Positions 38,555-48,759 of a stretch of DNA of 64,000 bases are shown piece by piece. The notes under the pieces were generated by a model. That model made no database searches. It had not been told where the DNA came from and was given only the letters and a program-made list of their open reading frames with translations. Source of the DNA: Trypanosoma brucei gambiense DAL972 (taxonomy: Eukaryota; Euglenozoa; Kinetoplastea; Trypanosomatida; Trypanosomatidae); the NCBI RefSeq assembly GCF_000210295.1, contig NC_026741.1:1054001-1118000 (forward strand), given 5' to 3'. The number at the start of each line of letters is the position of its first letter. The first letter of the stretch is position 1. Both the position numbers and the translations under genes were made by a program.

Positions 38555-41500
38555 CTACCACCGCAAGATTTCTTGTTCCGTAACTGGCGTAGTACAGTTC
38601 TCAATTTCAACTCTTCCCTTTGGGTGCAACTTCAATTTGCATCCGTTTTTGAAATCCATGCCACATAACTCACGTATTTTGAAACCATCGACAGCTTCGC
38701 CTTTAAGGACATCACGCCGCACTCGCTCCTTCACTAGTCTGTTTCTACACACCCACCGCTCTAAAGCCATCACGTTGTTTGGCGGTAAGGCAGCGGGTGA
38801 TGACAAACTGCTGCAGCAACAATTACGAGTGAACTCCTCCCATGATTTGTAACCAAATAGTTGATTGTGCACACTGTAAGCACTCTGGGCGTTTGTCAAA
38901 CTAATATTGTCTCCCTTGTACATCATTCCTCCAATGCACATGGCTAGGGACAGCGTTGAAAAGAGGCAAAGCGCCACAAAGAAAATTTGCATGTAGCGTC
39001 TGATACTCATAGCGATGCGGTGGTCCACAGCCATCTGGAGAGATTCCAACTTCCCTGCCTCAGAATTATATTCGTCAACCAATTGTTGTCGAAGCAGGTA
39101 ATGTCGTCGCAATTTCGGCATATTTTCTGCATTCATATTAGCCGCTCCCCTCACCAGCGCGCGGGCAGACGAGACATCCATCCGCGATTTTCTTTTCGCA
39201 GATGGAGAACCTGCCATTTTCAAGGCAGTGTCCAACGTTACCGATTGTCGTCTCCCTGTTGTTGTGTCCTTGGGCGACCCCTCAGCTTCGGCTGACTCGC
39301 GAGATCCGGTTTCCCTATACTTCTCCAGCGGGTCGGGTATGTCTTCCAGTAGCCTTTGAACAAAAGCCTCCCAGTTCCCTTCACTTTCTCCCTCAAGGGC
39401 GACATGAGGTGCGAACTCGGGGCAGATTGACGGGCGCCGCTCGGTGACAGTAGTGTCTTTAAGATCACGAGGCAGAAGGCGATCTAAATCGGCAGCCTTC
39501 AGTTCAGCGAGTGCTGCGCATAGCTGTTCCTTCGAGAGCATGGCGGATATGCGGTCTGAGACATCACTGGTTATTGTCTGACCGTATGGGTTAACGTTAC
39601 CTTCCTTAGCGACTGGTAAGTTGCTTGCCACGACAGCCAGTGCGCTGCTCGGGCTATTTGGCCCCTTTGCCTTACCACTATCTTCCTTTGCTGTTTTTGC
39701 GGCGGTTACCGCTCTGCTCGATGGGCCAACAAGGGGATTCCAACATTTCTTCTTGTGTTCCACGAGTTTAGCGAAAAATTGACTTGGTTCATATAGGCCC
39801 GATGGACCCTCATCACCTCCAGCGCTTTGGCGTATCGCCGGTACATCACACCCCTCGGCCTTAGCCGCCAAGAACTGAGACTCGGAAGGAGTGATCCAAA
39901 ATGGCCTCTCCGCGATGCCAGCCGTCATTTTGAGGGTTCTTCGACTTTGCAGCACCTCCCCATAACGTAGAGTGTTGCTGTGTACATGAAACGCCTTTCC
40001 ACACTGCCGCATCCAACGAAGCATTACAGAGAAACAAGAGGGCCTTCCTTTGGTGGCGTCATCTTCCTTCTTAGCAGAATCGTACTCTTCGCCATGCTGC
40101 GTTTCATGGCGCCAACCATCCAACGCGTTAGAGGGAACTGCCACCCCTGGTGGATAGCCGTCGTCAGGCAAGTAGTCGTCCCCTTCCCTTATTAACGATG
40201 ACAGTACCGCCTTCAGTTCACCCCTTTTAACTGCTGTCTGTTCGTAGAGCTCATCATCCATCCCACCCCCCTCACCTTCACCTTCACCTTCGCCACAATC
40301 ATGGGACAGTGGAACTTCTTTGTATCCACGGAAGTATTCCTGGGGTTCGAAGGATCGTTTGTCACCAAAATAATCGTCTTTCATGGCCTTTTCCTTCTTG
40401 TCAGTCTCTTCGGGTGCATTATGTTCATCCGCAAATACTACAGCTGTTCCTATATCGGCACCATCCGAAGGCCCTGAAGCCGGTGCCCCCTCTCGATCCG
40501 CACGATTCCCACTTCTTTGTCTCGTGTTATCCCCTTTCACCCCACCTCCTGCCGCGGGCAAACTTGCTAAAACTTGAGGATTCTGTGCAGGTAGACCCGT
40601 CTCCCTTCCGTTCGAAGAATCGTTCACTTCGGCGCCTGGTTGCGGGTTATTGGCCATATCCCCCGGTGATTGCGCAGAACCAACTGTAGTACCATCTCCA
40701 CGTGGGGGTAAATCAGGGTCAGTACACGCAGTTGCTTGCCCCTTGCAGTTAGGGTTGTCAAGGCTTTCACCCACCACCACGTTATCAGGCGATTGGTTTT
40801 CAGCAGTGTCTGCCACAGTTTCGAAATCGCGTTTAAGACGACTCTGTAGTCGCTCCACGCGTTGACGGTCGTTACGAAAGGTAAGTACAGACCCCACGAT
40901 AAGGGCAAACATGGGAGCAACAATCATGAGGGCAACCGCAGTTATGGTGACGGCATTTGGAACAAGCTCTCTGGTCGACATACTCCCCACCACACCGAGA
41001 GATCCAATAAACGTAAGAACCAATTGATGCGAAATACTGTACCAGTTTTCCACAGGACGTGCATAAGGCCTGGCCATCATGAGGTACGTCAGGTACACCA
41101 AGCAGATGCATGTGATGAGACTAATACCCAACCATGCAACCACTGACCCTGGACCCCGTCGCATCAGTACACCAATAAGGACCAGCAAGATCCTTTGCAA
41201 AAGAAACAAAATACGTGACCGACGAAACTGATACTTAAACGCCACGTACAGCGAAGACGAGACGTTTCTGGACATCAAAGTTTTTTCATAATAAAGCTCC
41301 TTTTTATTGAACTCATCACAGATACGCTTTTCAAGTGGGTACTCGTCCACCAGGATGCTCGTAGCTCGATCGATTGATAGTATGAGGAAAGCAGGATATG
41401 CGACAAAGTAAGCAATGAATACCAACGACATAGACATCTTGTAGAAGTTGTCTATCTCACGGCAGGATACTCGAGGATCGTATGCCAGACGTTTTTCACG

Positions 41501-42661
41501 AATATTACCACCACATAGCTTAATTTGCAGCGATTTAGAACATTTCTGCGTGTGCTCCGTGAAGTTGCAAGCAAGACAAGGTTTTTCAGTTGTATCCCAG
41601 GAGTTTGAAAAGTTTCTCGACCCCCCTACAGCGGATTTCATTCCGATCATCATCTCTCCTTCATTACAAGACACCTCAGTGCACACTAACAACCTCATCA
41701 TATTCAGTGTCACCGGAGTAAAGGCAATGGAGAGGGCAATCAGCGCAGTACTGGTGAGTGATTTGGACAATTTGTCCGTCAGTTTAACCTGTATCTGTCT
41801 CCCCTTTTGAGAAATACTGAGTAAAGCCCATATGACAATTACGCTACTGGCAACAAAGAATGTAATAGCCACTGCTTTATCATAACGGCCTATTTTCAAG
41901 GCTTCAGCTGAATCTTCTGTTGGCAATGTAACGTATATGAAGTATCCCGCTGCAATAGCAATGCCGCAAACGAGCAGTTGGATTAAAATGCTGCGCCACC
42001 TACGAGCCTGGACATACACCTCTTTTTTTGCTTCGTAAGCGAGCAAGGCAGACGTTGCCCTCTTGTTTTGCGTCACACGTCTCACAGCCTTTTGTATTGC
42101 GGATACCTCTTCCCGATGTTCGGCCCCCCGATCGGCGGCCATTTCCAATCGTCTCTTTTTTTTCTGACTCCGACGTAACATGAATAGATAGATGATGCCT
42201 GCAACAAAGAGAACAATGAGACCCACTCCACCAGCGAGAACAAGAATCCTTTGTGTTTCGCGGGTCATTATTTCCATTTTTTCTGCGCGAGGCGTGGAGA
42301 CAAGCACTGCGCCAAGTACTGTAAAGAAAACGGCCACCACATGCGCAAAAAGACAGAGGGACGCGCCCGTCGAAGACACAATCAAGAACCCTCCAAGAGA
42401 GATGACCATGGGAATAATGACAACAATAAATGTGTAGTTTAGGCGACTGTCGTGGGGAATCCAGTTGGGAAGTGTGAACATTTGTTCCCTTTTTTGTGAA
42501 TCCCCCGTTAGATAATCATACGATATATGTAATAATGCCAACTGGCCTTTCGAAAGCGGCTGCAGAATTATTTCTGGGAAGCTGTTTGGTGAGAGAGAGA
42601 CCATGATGTACAAGTATTGCACGTATGCCACCGTCATGTCAAATAGGTCAACGAAAGTCAT
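38555..42661 (-). CDS. Large polytopic membrane protein, paralogue B (1368 aa)
   Basis: About twelve hydrophobic segments occur in the first 595 residues and one near residue 1265. It shares with the gene at 33419 the N-terminal YVQYLY helix, LPNWIPHDSR (64-73), YPLE (442-445), ARPYARPVENW (531-541) and a C-terminal RQQLVDEYNSEAGKLESL helix before the last membrane span. A loop at about 328-405 is Cys-rich with glycosylation sequons and probably faces outside. The loop from about 600 to 1240 is hydrophilic, with acidic and Gly-Glu runs and no recognised domain. The C-terminal 90 residues after the last span contain seven or more Cys, suggesting a folded extracytoplasmic end. Family not named with confidence; a channel- or receptor-like surface protein is possible. 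The start ATG is the first codon of the frame. Confidence 0.92.
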   Translation of the reverse strand: MTFVDLFDMTVAYVQYLYIMVSLSPNSFPEIILQPLSKGQLALLHISYDYLTGDSQKREQMFTLPNWIPHDSRLNYTFIVVIIPMVISLGGFLIVSSTGASLCLFAHVVAVFFTVLGAVLVSTPRAEKMEIMTRETQRILVLAGGVGLIVLFVAGIIYLFMLRRSQKKKRRLEMAADRGAEHREEVSAIQKAVRRVTQNKRATSALLAYEAKKEVYVQARRWRSILIQLLVCGIAIAAGYFIYVTLPTEDSAEALKIGRYDKAVAITFFVASSVIVIWALLSISQKGRQIQVKLTDKLSKSLTSTALIALSIAFTPVTLNMMRLLVCTEVSCNEGEMMIGMKSAVGGSRNFSNSWDTTEKPCLACNFTEHTQKCSKSLQIKLCGGNIREKRLAYDPRVSCREIDNFYKMSMSLVFIAYFVAYPAFLILSIDRATSILVDEYPLEKRICDEFNKKELYYEKTLMSRNVSSSLYVAFKYQFRRSRILFLLQRILLVLIGVLMRRGPGSVVAWLGISLITCICLVYLTYLMMARPYARPVENWYSISHQLVLTFIGSLGVVGSMSTRELVPNAVTITAVALMIVAPMFALIVGSVLTFRNDRQRVERLQSRLKRDFETVADTAENQSPDNVVVGESLDNPNCKGQATACTDPDLPPRGDGTTVGSAQSPGDMANNPQPGAEVNDSSNGRETGLPAQNPQVLASLPAAGGGVKGDNTRQRSGNRADREGAPASGPSDGADIGTAVVFADEHNAPEETDKKEKAMKDDYFGDKRSFEPQEYFRGYKEVPLSHDCGEGEGEGEGGGMDDELYEQTAVKRGELKAVLSSLIREGDDYLPDDGYPPGVAVPSNALDGWRHETQHGEEYDSAKKEDDATKGRPSCFSVMLRWMRQCGKAFHVHSNTLRYGEVLQSRRTLKMTAGIAERPFWITPSESQFLAAKAEGCDVPAIRQSAGGDEGPSGLYEPSQFFAKLVEHKKKCWNPLVGPSSRAVTAAKTAKEDSGKAKGPNSPSSALAVVASNLPVAKEGNVNPYGQTITSDVSDRISAMLSKEQLCAALAELKAADLDRLLPRDLKDTTVTERRPSICPEFAPHVALEGESEGNWEAFVQRLLEDIPDPLEKYRETGSRESAEAEGSPKDTTTGRRQSVTLDTALKMAGSPSAKRKSRMDVSSARALVRGAANMNAENMPKLRRHYLLRQQLVDEYNSEAGKLESLQMAVDHRIAMSIRRYMQIFFVALCLFSTLSLAMCIGGMMYKGDNISLTNAQSAYSVHNQLFGYKSWEEFTRNCCCSSLSSPAALPPNNVMALERWVCRNRLVKERVRRDVLKGEAVDGFKIRELCGMDFKNGCKLKLHPKGRVEIENCTTPVTEQEILRW

Positions 42662-43042
42662 TGTTACTGTCGCCTAATTACTGGTTGTTTGCTTAGTTGT
42701 TTGCCTCCTTATTCTCTACCTCGCCTTGCTCAGAGGCGATATATTTCCTACCCCACCACTCTCCCTGCCTCCTACTTCGTATACTCTTCTTCACTTATAT
42801 CTACCTTTTATACCACTTGAAGATTGTTTTGTCCACTTCCTTGACCCTTAGCCCCTCCGTATCGATGTGACGGTCGGCGGAGACGTATCTTTGAAACCTT
42901 AAATATTCACTTTTTTTTTTTGTCCTTCCGTGGACTTACCGCCTTTTGACAGCCGGCGACTCTCAAACCCTTTCACCAACAAAAAACACGGCCGATGTAC
43001 TGCCAAGCAAAAATGTGTGTGGTCGTTCGACAACTATTAGTT

Positions 43043-43044
43043 CT
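43043..43044 (-). promoter_or_regulatory. Possible trans-splice acceptor, paralogue B
   Basis: The pyrimidine tract complementary to 43048-43088 leads to this AG. The leader would be long, about 381 bases. AG sites nearer the ATG lack a good tract. Confidence 0.3.
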
Positions 43045-43348
43045 ATAAGAAGGGAGATACAGTAAAATTTTGGGAAGAACGGAAACCATTATTTTTTTTC
43101 TTGATGAGCAGGCGGACGGTCATCCCGCGTAAGTAGAACATCATTTCTGGCCCCCCTTCACCTCCTTTGGCAGGTAGAAACAAAAGAGGCACACGAGCGT
43201 TGGAGGAAGAATAAAAGGGAATAAATAGCAATAGGGGGAGTAGAAACACAAATATATGAAGTATTCCTCAACCCCCCCTAAACTTTTATGAGACCCATAA
43301 CGGAAGATAAAAGAAGGAACAAACGGCGGTTGATATGCGGGAATGGCG

Positions 43349-43369
43349 AGGAGGAGGAGGAGGAGGAGG
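43349..43369. repeat. GAG trinucleotide microsatellite
   Basis: Seven GAG units on the plus strand; its complement recurs as CTC at 43721-43740. Confidence 0.85.
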
Positions 43370-43720
43370 CAAAGAGCAAGGGGCGATTCACTCATGTACA
43401 TTAAGCATATGCACATATGCACACGAATGGGCATTTTCCCACCCTCTCACCATTTGTGTTTCCCAAGGCCCAACATTACCAGAATTGCATATAAATGTAA
43501 GAATGTATATATGTACACAACACATCATACAATCAGTGTTATCATAGCCACACAATGCACTTTACTCCCATCCGTTACCGAATCAATCTTCATTTCGTTC
43601 CCCCCTCCTCCCCACCTCTCCACCCACCCTAAAGTTCAATCGCCTTCTCCCACCCTCCCCATTCCCCGTCTTCACACCATTTTGTTTCATTAATTAAGTT
43701 TACCACAACAACTCATCCCT

Positions 43721-43740
43721 CTCCTCCTCCTCCTCCTCCT
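43721..43740. repeat. CTC trinucleotide microsatellite
   Basis: Six to seven CTC units, complementary to the GAG run about 350 bases to the left. Confidence 0.85.
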
Positions 43741-44060
43741 GCCTCATACACCTACTCTTCTTCTTTTTTTTTCTTTTGTTCCCCTTCCACTCTATCAAGT
43801 TCTTAGTGCTCTTCTCAACAACGTTTTTCCATATTTCCTCGCCCCCGAGTAACAAAATGTCCGCCACAAATATTTCTCTCTTGTCAAACTTGTCCCTCTC
43901 CCGACTTTCTTTCCCTGTGATACAGGTGTGGAAATAAGAAGGGAGTGTACAGGAAATAAAGATGAAACCCAAAACAAATAAAACCGACAGGATGGAAAAA
44001 AAAACAAAAGGAAAGGAAAGTATATATAGTGCGACAAGCACCTTTACAGCAAGATGAAAC

Positions 44061-44081
44061 TAATAATAATAATAATAATAA
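44061..44081. repeat. AAT trinucleotide microsatellite
   Basis: About seven units, in the presumed 3' region of the PEX11-like gene. Confidence 0.85.
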
Positions 44082-44777
44082 CAATAGAAACATAGCACTG
44101 GAAGACATATATTTTTTTTTACGCATATACATGCACGTATATATACATATATATGCACAAAAAGTGTCGACACGCAGGAGAACGGAAGAGGAGTCGCAAC
44201 CAAAGATAATCAAAAAGACAAATAAAGCACGTTCGTGCACAACAATTTAATGAAAAGTTACTGCATAGGTACTCAAATCCACACTAGAGAGAGTGTGCCG
44301 ACTAGAGGCGACCAACAACCACGGCGAACGGAGCTGAATGTCCACTAACGGATAAAGTTGCGTAGTAACAAAAAAAAAACAGCTGACCAAACTATATTGT
44401 TATTGTGGAGAGAAAGGTTACATATGGCCACCGTACATTCCTTCACTTTATTTGGATGCCCTAACCCTATTTTATGAAGCCGAATGCTGGCCGTTTATAT
44501 TTTCTATTGGCTTCCATATCCCGTTGTCCACGAGGCTCTAACATACAGAAGCCACGTGTAATGCCACATATATAAACAGATGTATATTCACCTTTAGCAT
44601 GGGTTACCCGCAGCACATGGGAGATGGTCAAGAGGGGCACGCACACATATAATTAACACCTCTCAAAGTATAGTTCTCCTGTTTCAAATTTCTGCGCACG
44701 ATGACGCAGTCCGTGCCTGTCGCTGGGACACTGGCACCAATTCGTACCATAATTAACGCTAAACGCACGGGTTCGGC

Positions 44778-47513
44778 TCACTTTGGTGCACTCTGGATCA
44801 CTCGGTAAACCCCAATAATTGCCCCAACAAAACCAACAATGGCACCCGTTGGATGGATCATCGCTTTTAGAGGAGCATCCCGCTTCCCTGTGTCGTACCC
44901 CCCAAAGCAGTACATCACAGCAAGGTAAAACTCCGCTAAGTAACTCACCTGAAGCCAAATGGTAGCGCTCCAGTTAGAATGAGATCGCACCAACCATATG
45001 TAGTTGAAAAGCCTTCGCATGAGCCACGGAATAAACAGAAAGACAACCTCAGCGCGTCCTGTTATCGACTTAGACGCTTTTTGCCGTACAGCGGCATTCC
45101 CATTGGTCTCAACTTCCTCCGTGTCAGTGACGCCTTTTTCCTCCGCTGTTGTGTCATCACCACCCTGCTCGAGCTTTTCACCCTGTTCGTCGGGTGATGT
45201 CATCTCAACAAAGAGCTTGCCGCATACACGACAGGCGGGGGCGATGTTCTCCGGATCAGCAGCCTCAAAGTAACCCGGGGAGGAGCAAATGGGCACGCCG
45301 AAATCGAGATCCACATCTGGGAAGTACAAATTTGCCTGCCGCCGGATAACGAGCTCACGGAAAAGCATTACGGAGCCCCTTGTGTCGGGGTCCTTACAAC
45401 CACAGCGAAACCTGGGATTGTCTCTGACATTTGTATACTTGTACCAACCGGGGTTCAACAGACGAATTGTGTTCAGGAGGACGTCAATGCTGGCAACTAT
45501 CAACCATAGCCAGTGGCAGTGCCGTTGAAGAAGCGCACGGTTTTTCTCAACCGGTGACAGGTTTAAAAAGTGCTCAGATGAAAGCAGGAGGAGGTCGCGG
45601 AGCAGACGGCGGGCAATAGTCGCGATACTACGCACGGCCTGAAGTAGTATGAGAGGTGTGCTGAACTGGAGAATACCCTTGCGTCGACTCGCAGGTTTCC
45701 CCATCTCTGCTGCAAGACCTCTCTCCCTCTCTTCTTCCCTGTCGTCAGAGGGAGAGACAGTACCATTAGACTCTAAGTGGTTATCACCTTCATCAAAGGC
45801 TGCACCGAGTGAGAACATGTTCTCTTCTGCACCTATATCATCACCGTTATCAACAGCACTCCCACAACGTGCAAACTTGGCTCTAGAGAGTTGGTTCTTT
45901 GACATTTTGTTCATACTGTCACCTTCACCTTGGTGAGGCAACCGCAGAGCATCACCAAGCTTCGGTTCGTACGGCACAGTTTGGTACATTTTAAAATAAC
46001 TCTGATGAGAGTCATCAGGATTTCTGCTCGTTGAGAAACCCTCGTTGTATGTGTCGCCTTTGGGTTTCCCTTCGTGCATCAAACTATAATTAAGCGAACC
46101 ACCGCAAATGCTGCTGGGTGCCGTATTGTTGTTGTGAGCGATTGATGTGTTGTTGCTGTTGCTTGACTCATCATCAGCTCCAGTGCACCGGAGTGGCCGC
46201 AGTAACGTGGCAGGTTTTGATAGTGACGCCCTTGTGGTGTTACCAATACCAACTGCGTACATCTCAGTGGCGGCAGGGTATAATGACGGAGGGGTCGCGG
46301 AAGGGGCGAGAGAACCCGAAGTGAGCGCCTCAGTTCGCAGCGGATCACGAACCATGAGACCTTTACCTTCTGATAGTGTTGAGAAACCCGCTACCTTGCG
46401 CTCTCCATCTTCTTTAGCCTCCTCGCTTTGCAACGCCATATCAGACGCTTTAATGGCACCAGAAACTCCCACCTCCTTCTGTTGTATCCCGGTCAGACTC
46501 GGACCAGTAGTAACTAATTTCGCATCGATAGAATGCAACTCTGAGACGAACTGACGAGGAAACTCCACACGAGCGACGTGCTCATATGTGTCACCAGGAA
46601 CCAAAACTTCCCTGTTCACAAACTGACCGGTGCTTCCTCCCCCAACACCATTGTTGTCCCACCCGATAAGTCGCCGCATCACGGACCCCGGTGGAAGGGA
46701 TAAGTATCGGCATAAGAACGCCTTAAATTCACCCTTCACCTCCCTCATAGTCCTTCCATATTTCAAGGCAAGTCTTTCGTAAACCTCCTGCAGGTAAAAA
46801 GCATTCACTATCCAACGCCCCAACTTGAACAAGCTGCGTCCGTGGCGAATGGTGTTAATATTTTTTCGAAAACGTTCTGCCCAGTAATCTGCAGTCTCCT
46901 CCGAACCCTGTGGGAGGATTGACGGCCGCATCAAAAGACAAATTAAAAGATGCAAACTACATTGCATGCACTTAAATAATCTGTCCCGACCGTCTGAAGC
47001 TGTCAACAAATAAAGAAATGTGCTTCGTGGAAGGTCATTAGGAATCAAGAACGCCATGTTGTCATCAGCACCCTGCAAGAAACCACCTACTCGCACCTGC
47101 GTGCGGTCAAAGTTGTCACCATCTCTACGTGAAACAACCCTGTTAGCAATATCTGCCTCCTCATCGTCGTCCAGACCATCTTCATCTTTTTCTGTGCCAG
47201 TGTTTGGATAAATAACTGTCATGAATGGGTCAACGGTGCCTGAATCTAAAAAACCTTCTGGAGAGCCATCGCCGGCCGGATCGGCTGCGTCGTCTTTACG
47301 CTTTGAACTCTCTTTGGGGAAGCCAAGTTCCTCCTGCAGAAGCTGTGAAGAAGTTCCTATTTTCACCACTCTCTTATGCGGTACTGGTGCTTTAATCGCA
47401 GATGATCCAGCGATCGTGTCAGGCAAAAACTCCTCCTCATTATTATTATTATTATTTTTATTATGTGCCCCAGCAACAGCGGCGTCGCATCCGCTGTTGT
47501 TACTGTCAGCCAT
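44778..47513 (-). CDS. PEX11-like peroxisome/glycosome membrane protein with long insertion (911 aa)
   Basis: The region at residues 160-240 resembles the start of the PEX11 family: a helix with LLTASDGRDRLFKCMQ, a hydrophobic stretch, then RHGRSLFKLGRWI. The expected later part appears only after about 380 polar residues: ILLQAVRSIATIARRL and HWLWLIVASIDVLLNTIRL (620-690), then helices at 820-905 ending in GAIVGFVGAIIGVYRVI. PEX11 proteins shape and multiply peroxisomes, which in trypanosomes are glycosomes. Usual members are about 220-280 residues, so this one is exceptional. Between the late helices lie CGC (about 704-706) and CRVC (about 761-764), possibly a metal site. A poly-Asn run occurs near residues 20-25. 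The frame opens at a TTG (47555), but the ATG at 47513 lies 51 bases after the acceptor. The family call is moderate. Confidence 0.85.
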   Translation of the reverse strand: MADSNNSGCDAAVAGAHNKNNNNNNEEEFLPDTIAGSSAIKAPVPHKRVVKIGTSSQLLQEELGFPKESSKRKDDAADPAGDGSPEGFLDSGTVDPFMTVIYPNTGTEKDEDGLDDDEEADIANRVVSRRDGDNFDRTQVRVGGFLQGADDNMAFLIPNDLPRSTFLYLLTASDGRDRLFKCMQCSLHLLICLLMRPSILPQGSEETADYWAERFRKNINTIRHGRSLFKLGRWIVNAFYLQEVYERLALKYGRTMREVKGEFKAFLCRYLSLPPGSVMRRLIGWDNNGVGGGSTGQFVNREVLVPGDTYEHVARVEFPRQFVSELHSIDAKLVTTGPSLTGIQQKEVGVSGAIKASDMALQSEEAKEDGERKVAGFSTLSEGKGLMVRDPLRTEALTSGSLAPSATPPSLYPAATEMYAVGIGNTTRASLSKPATLLRPLRCTGADDESSNSNNTSIAHNNNTAPSSICGGSLNYSLMHEGKPKGDTYNEGFSTSRNPDDSHQSYFKMYQTVPYEPKLGDALRLPHQGEGDSMNKMSKNQLSRAKFARCGSAVDNGDDIGAEENMFSLGAAFDEGDNHLESNGTVSPSDDREEERERGLAAEMGKPASRRKGILQFSTPLILLQAVRSIATIARRLLRDLLLLSSEHFLNLSPVEKNRALLQRHCHWLWLIVASIDVLLNTIRLLNPGWYKYTNVRDNPRFRCGCKDPDTRGSVMLFRELVIRRQANLYFPDVDLDFGVPICSSPGYFEAADPENIAPACRVCGKLFVEMTSPDEQGEKLEQGGDDTTAEEKGVTDTEEVETNGNAAVRQKASKSITGRAEVVFLFIPWLMRRLFNYIWLVRSHSNWSATIWLQVSYLAEFYLAVMYCFGGYDTGKRDAPLKAMIHPTGAIVGFVGAIIGVYRVIQSAPK

Positions 47514-48759
47514 TAATCCGCAGCTACTGCACGGTAGTTCGTGGCTGATAACCAATTCTGTTCCCTACAGGAGAATCAAAGTAAAAGAGGGTAAATGAAA
47601 AAAAAAAAAGGGAGGCGGGAGAAATAGGGCAGTAGTACGGGGCAAAAATACACGGATCGACGCCCGTCACACTTTCTCCTTCCCGCTATAAACCGAAAAA
47701 ATAAAAAGAAAACACATACACACACACACACAAAAAAAAAAAAAGAGCGACGTTCCACAGTTCCATTTTTTTTTGTACGTATACCACCACGCGAAGCACA
47801 CAAACCGGATGGAAATATCACATCACAAACCTCACATTCATGTGTTTAAAGGTGCCTAATACAACAAGCCCAATAATGTAGAAACATGTACACCGCCTCT
47901 AGCGAAAAAAAAAAAATGGCTCAGGCACCTCATGAATAATGTGCCCTCAACTATACAAGGAGAATCCCAGTGGTTGTCTAATTGAAAAGACACACAAACT
48001 CGGAAATTATGAAAATTCACACCGCTACCTTAATAGTTTGAAACACTTCCTCCCTAAGTCACAGTTCTTCATCTTAGTTTCCCTAGCTTGGCTACAGCAA
48101 GGGATGGTTGCGGGTTAAACAAGCGTGCACCACACGCGTATCTATTTATATATGCATAGTTAAGTCATACACTAATAACCCCCTGTTTTCAAAAAAAAAA
48201 AAGACAAAAAACAAAAAGCTAATAAAGAGAGGTTTGCAAAAGCTGAAGTGAAGTATTACACACATTTTCACCCTGAGGTGGACAAGAGTTATCCAAGTAA
48301 ACGGAAGACAGGTCAGACGATGCGGACCGACAATTTAGTGATAATAACAACAACTTGTTCGCTGGAAGTTTAGCATTTTAGCGGAGGAAACGAAAACAAG
48401 CTGTTTTTTTTTAAAAAAATCGATGGCTCGCGACAAAGAAAGTGCCCGACAAAAAAAAGTTGTACTGAAGAAGATTTAAAGCACAACACCCCGTTACACG
48501 TCCAGTTGGTGCCTGAGAAAATTAGTTTTCTCCACCATTTGAATTATTCGCCCACAACTCTCACCACTCACATCCAATACTCACGATATCGACGCCTGCT
48601 GCTTCACCCTCCCCGCAAAACTATTCCTCGTTACTTTCCCGCAGGGCCTTTGATTCTCATTTACCCTTTCCCTCTTCCTTCTTTTGGTGCTCATCGGCCT
48701 CAACATACTCTTCTCCTATATTTTTTTCCCCCTTCCTCTGGCTCCCTTAATCAATAAAT
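47514..48759. other. Intergenic region, small membrane protein to PEX11-like gene
   Basis: It contains the PEX11-like acceptor, A12-13 runs (47599-47610, 47733-47744), a CA run at about 47717-47732, and a T9A7 palindrome at about 48403-48418. No supported gene. Confidence 0.5.
47565..47566 (-). promoter_or_regulatory. Predicted trans-splice acceptor, PEX11-like gene
   Basis: A very strong pyrimidine tract complementary to 47571-47628 precedes this AG with none between. It supports the ATG at 47513. Confidence 0.6.

Larger units (their letters stand above)
42662..44777. other. 2.1-kb gene-free region
   Basis: It contains a candidate acceptor for paralogue B at 43043-43044, complementary GAG and CTC microsatellites (43349-43369 and 43721-43740), an AAT run at 44061-44081, and several homopolymers. 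No supported gene. Confidence 0.5.
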
